DNA of 64,000 nt, from positions 1-64,000 of the forward strand of contig CAZZKG010000013.1 of the NCBI GenBank assembly GCA_964654825.1, read 5' to 3'. A program made the translations under genes and the position numbers. The DNA comes from CAZZKG01 sp964654825. GTDB taxonomy: Bacteria; Gemmatimonadota; CAZMKB01. Positions 62,610 through 64,000 of this stretch are shown here, in pieces; within the stretch, counting starts at the first letter, position 1; every line of letters begins with the position of its first letter. A model generated the notes under the pieces. The model saw nothing but the letters and a program-made list of their open reading frames with translations, had not been told where the DNA came from and did no database searches.

Positions 62610-64000
62610 ATGGGGATGCTCGTGTTTCCGTTGGTTGCAAGCTTGCTCTCACTCGTGTTCGTTATCTATCTCGCTATGAGTGTGCTCGGCAAAGATAGCG
62701 GATCCGAAAAGATGAAGGAGATATCTCACCTCATCCAGCTGGGAGCAAAAGCCTTTCTCAAGAGAGAATATGTGTACGTTGGGCTTTTTATGGTCGTAAT
62801 CGGATTTTTAATCGCCATCAGTCCGTATCTGTCTGAAGTCGAGCTGTCCTGGAAGACTTCGATCGCCTTCATCGCCGGTGGTGTGGCTTCCGGATTGGCC
62901 GGATATATCGGCATGAGCATCGCCACACGGGCAAACTCCCGCACGACACAGGGGGCAGTCACCGGTGGCCTCAGGGAAGCGCTCTCGGTTGCGGTATCGG
63001 GTGGGGCTGTTATGGGTATGAGTGTGGTCGGTCTGGCACTTCTTGGTCTCACCATCGTCTATTTCACATTCGATGGTGATCCTATCATCGTAAACGGTTA
63101 CGCGATGGGTGCGAGCCTCGTGGCATTGTTCGCCAGATCGGGTGGGGGCATCTACACAAAGGGTGCGGATATGGGCGCTGATCTGGTCGGAAAGATCGAA
63201 GCCGGTATCCCTGAGGATGATCCCAGGAATCCGGCCGTCATAGCAGACAATGTGGGTGACAACGTCGGTGATGTCGCAGGCCTTGGCGCCGATCTGCTCG
63301 AGTCATACGTTGAGTCGATCATCGCAAGCCTCGCCATATCCGCTGCATGGGGATTGGTTACGAAAGAACTGCAACTACTCCCTCTAAGCATCGCGAGCGT
63401 CGGTATCGTAGCTTCCATCCTGGGTATCCTGTTCGTCAAGATGTTCGGAAAGTCTAATCCTCAGGGTTCATTGATGGGTGGTACCTATGTCGCCGCCGTA
63501 TTGACGGCTATCGGGACCTATCTCATCGTTGATAATGCGACAGGCTACGCCGGTTTCGACGGATCACGTTTTGGATTTGTGTCCCGGTTCGGGCCCTTTT
63601 ACGCCACGATCGCAGGTGTAATATCAGGTATCGTCATCGGTTTTGTGAGCGAGTACTTCACATCATCAAAATACAATCCCGTCAAAGTGCTGGCCAAGAA
63701 ATCAAAATCGGGTCCAGCCCTCACTGTAACCGAGGGTATCGCTGTCGGGATGGAAAGCACCATGATTCCAGTCATAGTGCTCGCTATCGCGGTTCTCGTT
63801 TCTCACAAGCTTGCCGGTATCTACGGTGTCGCAATGGCCTCGCTCGGTATGCTGGCAACGACCGGTATGATCGTTTCAGTCGACTCGTACGGACCTATCG
63901 CGGACAACGCCGGCGGGATCGCCGAAATGGCGAATCTCGATCCCGGGGTCAGGAAGATCACCGATAACCTCGACGCCGTCGGAAACACAACTGCAGCTAT
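62610..64000 (+). CDS. hppA: Membrane-bound pyrophosphatase, partial (3' end cut)
   Basis: 463 complete codons from ATG 62610 (GGAGG at 62600-62604) to the window edge. About 11 transmembrane helices are present. The substrate motifs SGGGIYTKGADMGADLVGKIE and DNVGDNVGDVAGLGADLLESY are diagnostic. The last codons read LDAVGNTTAA. The Ala after GNTTA is associated with the K+-dependent class (K+-independent enzymes have Lys). It pumps H+ or Na+ using pyrophosphate. Follows pth by 29 bases. Confidence 0.95.
   Translation, partial: MGMLVFPLVASLLSLVFVIYLAMSVLGKDSGSEKMKEISHLIQLGAKAFLKREYVYVGLFMVVIGFLIAISPYLSEVELSWKTSIAFIAGGVASGLAGYIGMSIATRANSRTTQGAVTGGLREALSVAVSGGAVMGMSVVGLALLGLTIVYFTFDGDPIIVNGYAMGASLVALFARSGGGIYTKGADMGADLVGKIEAGIPEDDPRNPAVIADNVGDNVGDVAGLGADLLESYVESIIASLAISAAWGLVTKELQLLPLSIASVGIVASILGILFVKMFGKSNPQGSLMGGTYVAAVLTAIGTYLIVDNATGYAGFDGSRFGFVSRFGPFYATIAGVISGIVIGFVSEYFTSSKYNPVKVLAKKSKSGPALTVTEGIAVGMESTMIPVIVLAIAVLVSHKLAGIYGVAMASLGMLATTGMIVSVDSYGPIADNAGGIAEMANLDPGVRKITDNLDAVGNTTAA

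Overview
The window reads as one contig from a metagenome-type assembly of an uncultured bacterium, because a 100-base run of N interrupts a gene at 14489-14588. A secreted LVIVD-repeat protein ends in an NPFNPST-type, FlgD-like sorting domain. That feature, together with membrane pyrophosphatase, several multiheme cytochromes and a Hyb/Hya-type uptake [NiFe] hydrogenase, fits the FCB superphylum and its relatives (Krumholzibacteria, Eisenbacteria, Zixibacteria, Latescibacteria and similar). This placement is an inference, since no rRNA gene is present. Coding density is high and most genes form short operons with good ribosome binding sites.

Layout. 1-0.7 kb: remnant of an IS1182-like transposase. 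0.7-1.8 kb: DUF1573 protein with an in-frame TGA. 1.9-6.5 kb: arsenic cluster (arsR, arsC, arsR, arsP-type permease, CcdA-like protein, Cys-rich lipoprotein, ArsD-like protein) with a shared operator-like motif before both arsR genes. 6.6-8.9 kb: LVIVD-repeat protein. 9.2-10.3 kb: decayed gene pair plus a repeat copy. 10.4-14.9 kb: KamA-family aminomutase, M20 peptidase, and an ATP-grasp ligase fused to a degenerate M20 domain. 15-21 kb: secreted proteins, M28 peptidase, ruvX-rho, M50 protease, sirtuin remnant. 21.4-24.2 kb: feoB and a DtxR/FeoA regulator. 24.7-27.8 kb: metallophosphatase-cytochrome with a second in-frame TGA, TlpA, YbbR. 28-33 kb: two-component and PilB-like operon. 33-34.5 kb: NifS / selenocysteine-lyase-like enzyme and a possible structured RNA. 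34.5-41.4 kb: uptake hydrogenase with two alternative membrane modules. 41.4-57.5 kb: peptidase, methyltransferases, interrupted kinase, tsaD, glnA, pentaheme cytochrome, flippase-like protein, ispE, and a ParA pair. 58-64 kb: GEMM-I (cyclic dinucleotide) riboswitch with terminator, lipoprotein, TPR protein, tRNA-Gln, prs, rplY, pth and hppA (cut by the window end).

The strongest unusual signals are these. (1) Two TGA codons sit exactly where Cys is expected in redox-type motifs, each followed by a hairpin, which suggests selenoproteins; a NifS-like protein with a selenocysteine-lyase-like active-site loop is nearby. (2) The KamA cassette: the two lysine-binding Asp residues of lysine 2,3-aminomutase are replaced, and the ligase carries a pseudo-peptidase domain. 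(3) A ParA ATPase is fused to a glycogen-binding (CBM48/AMPK-type) domain and overlaps a Walker-less ParA-like partner. (4) A cyclic-dinucleotide riboswitch with a complete terminator expression platform. (5) Three copies of a 76-79 bp palindromic element, one directly at the 5' end of a gene.
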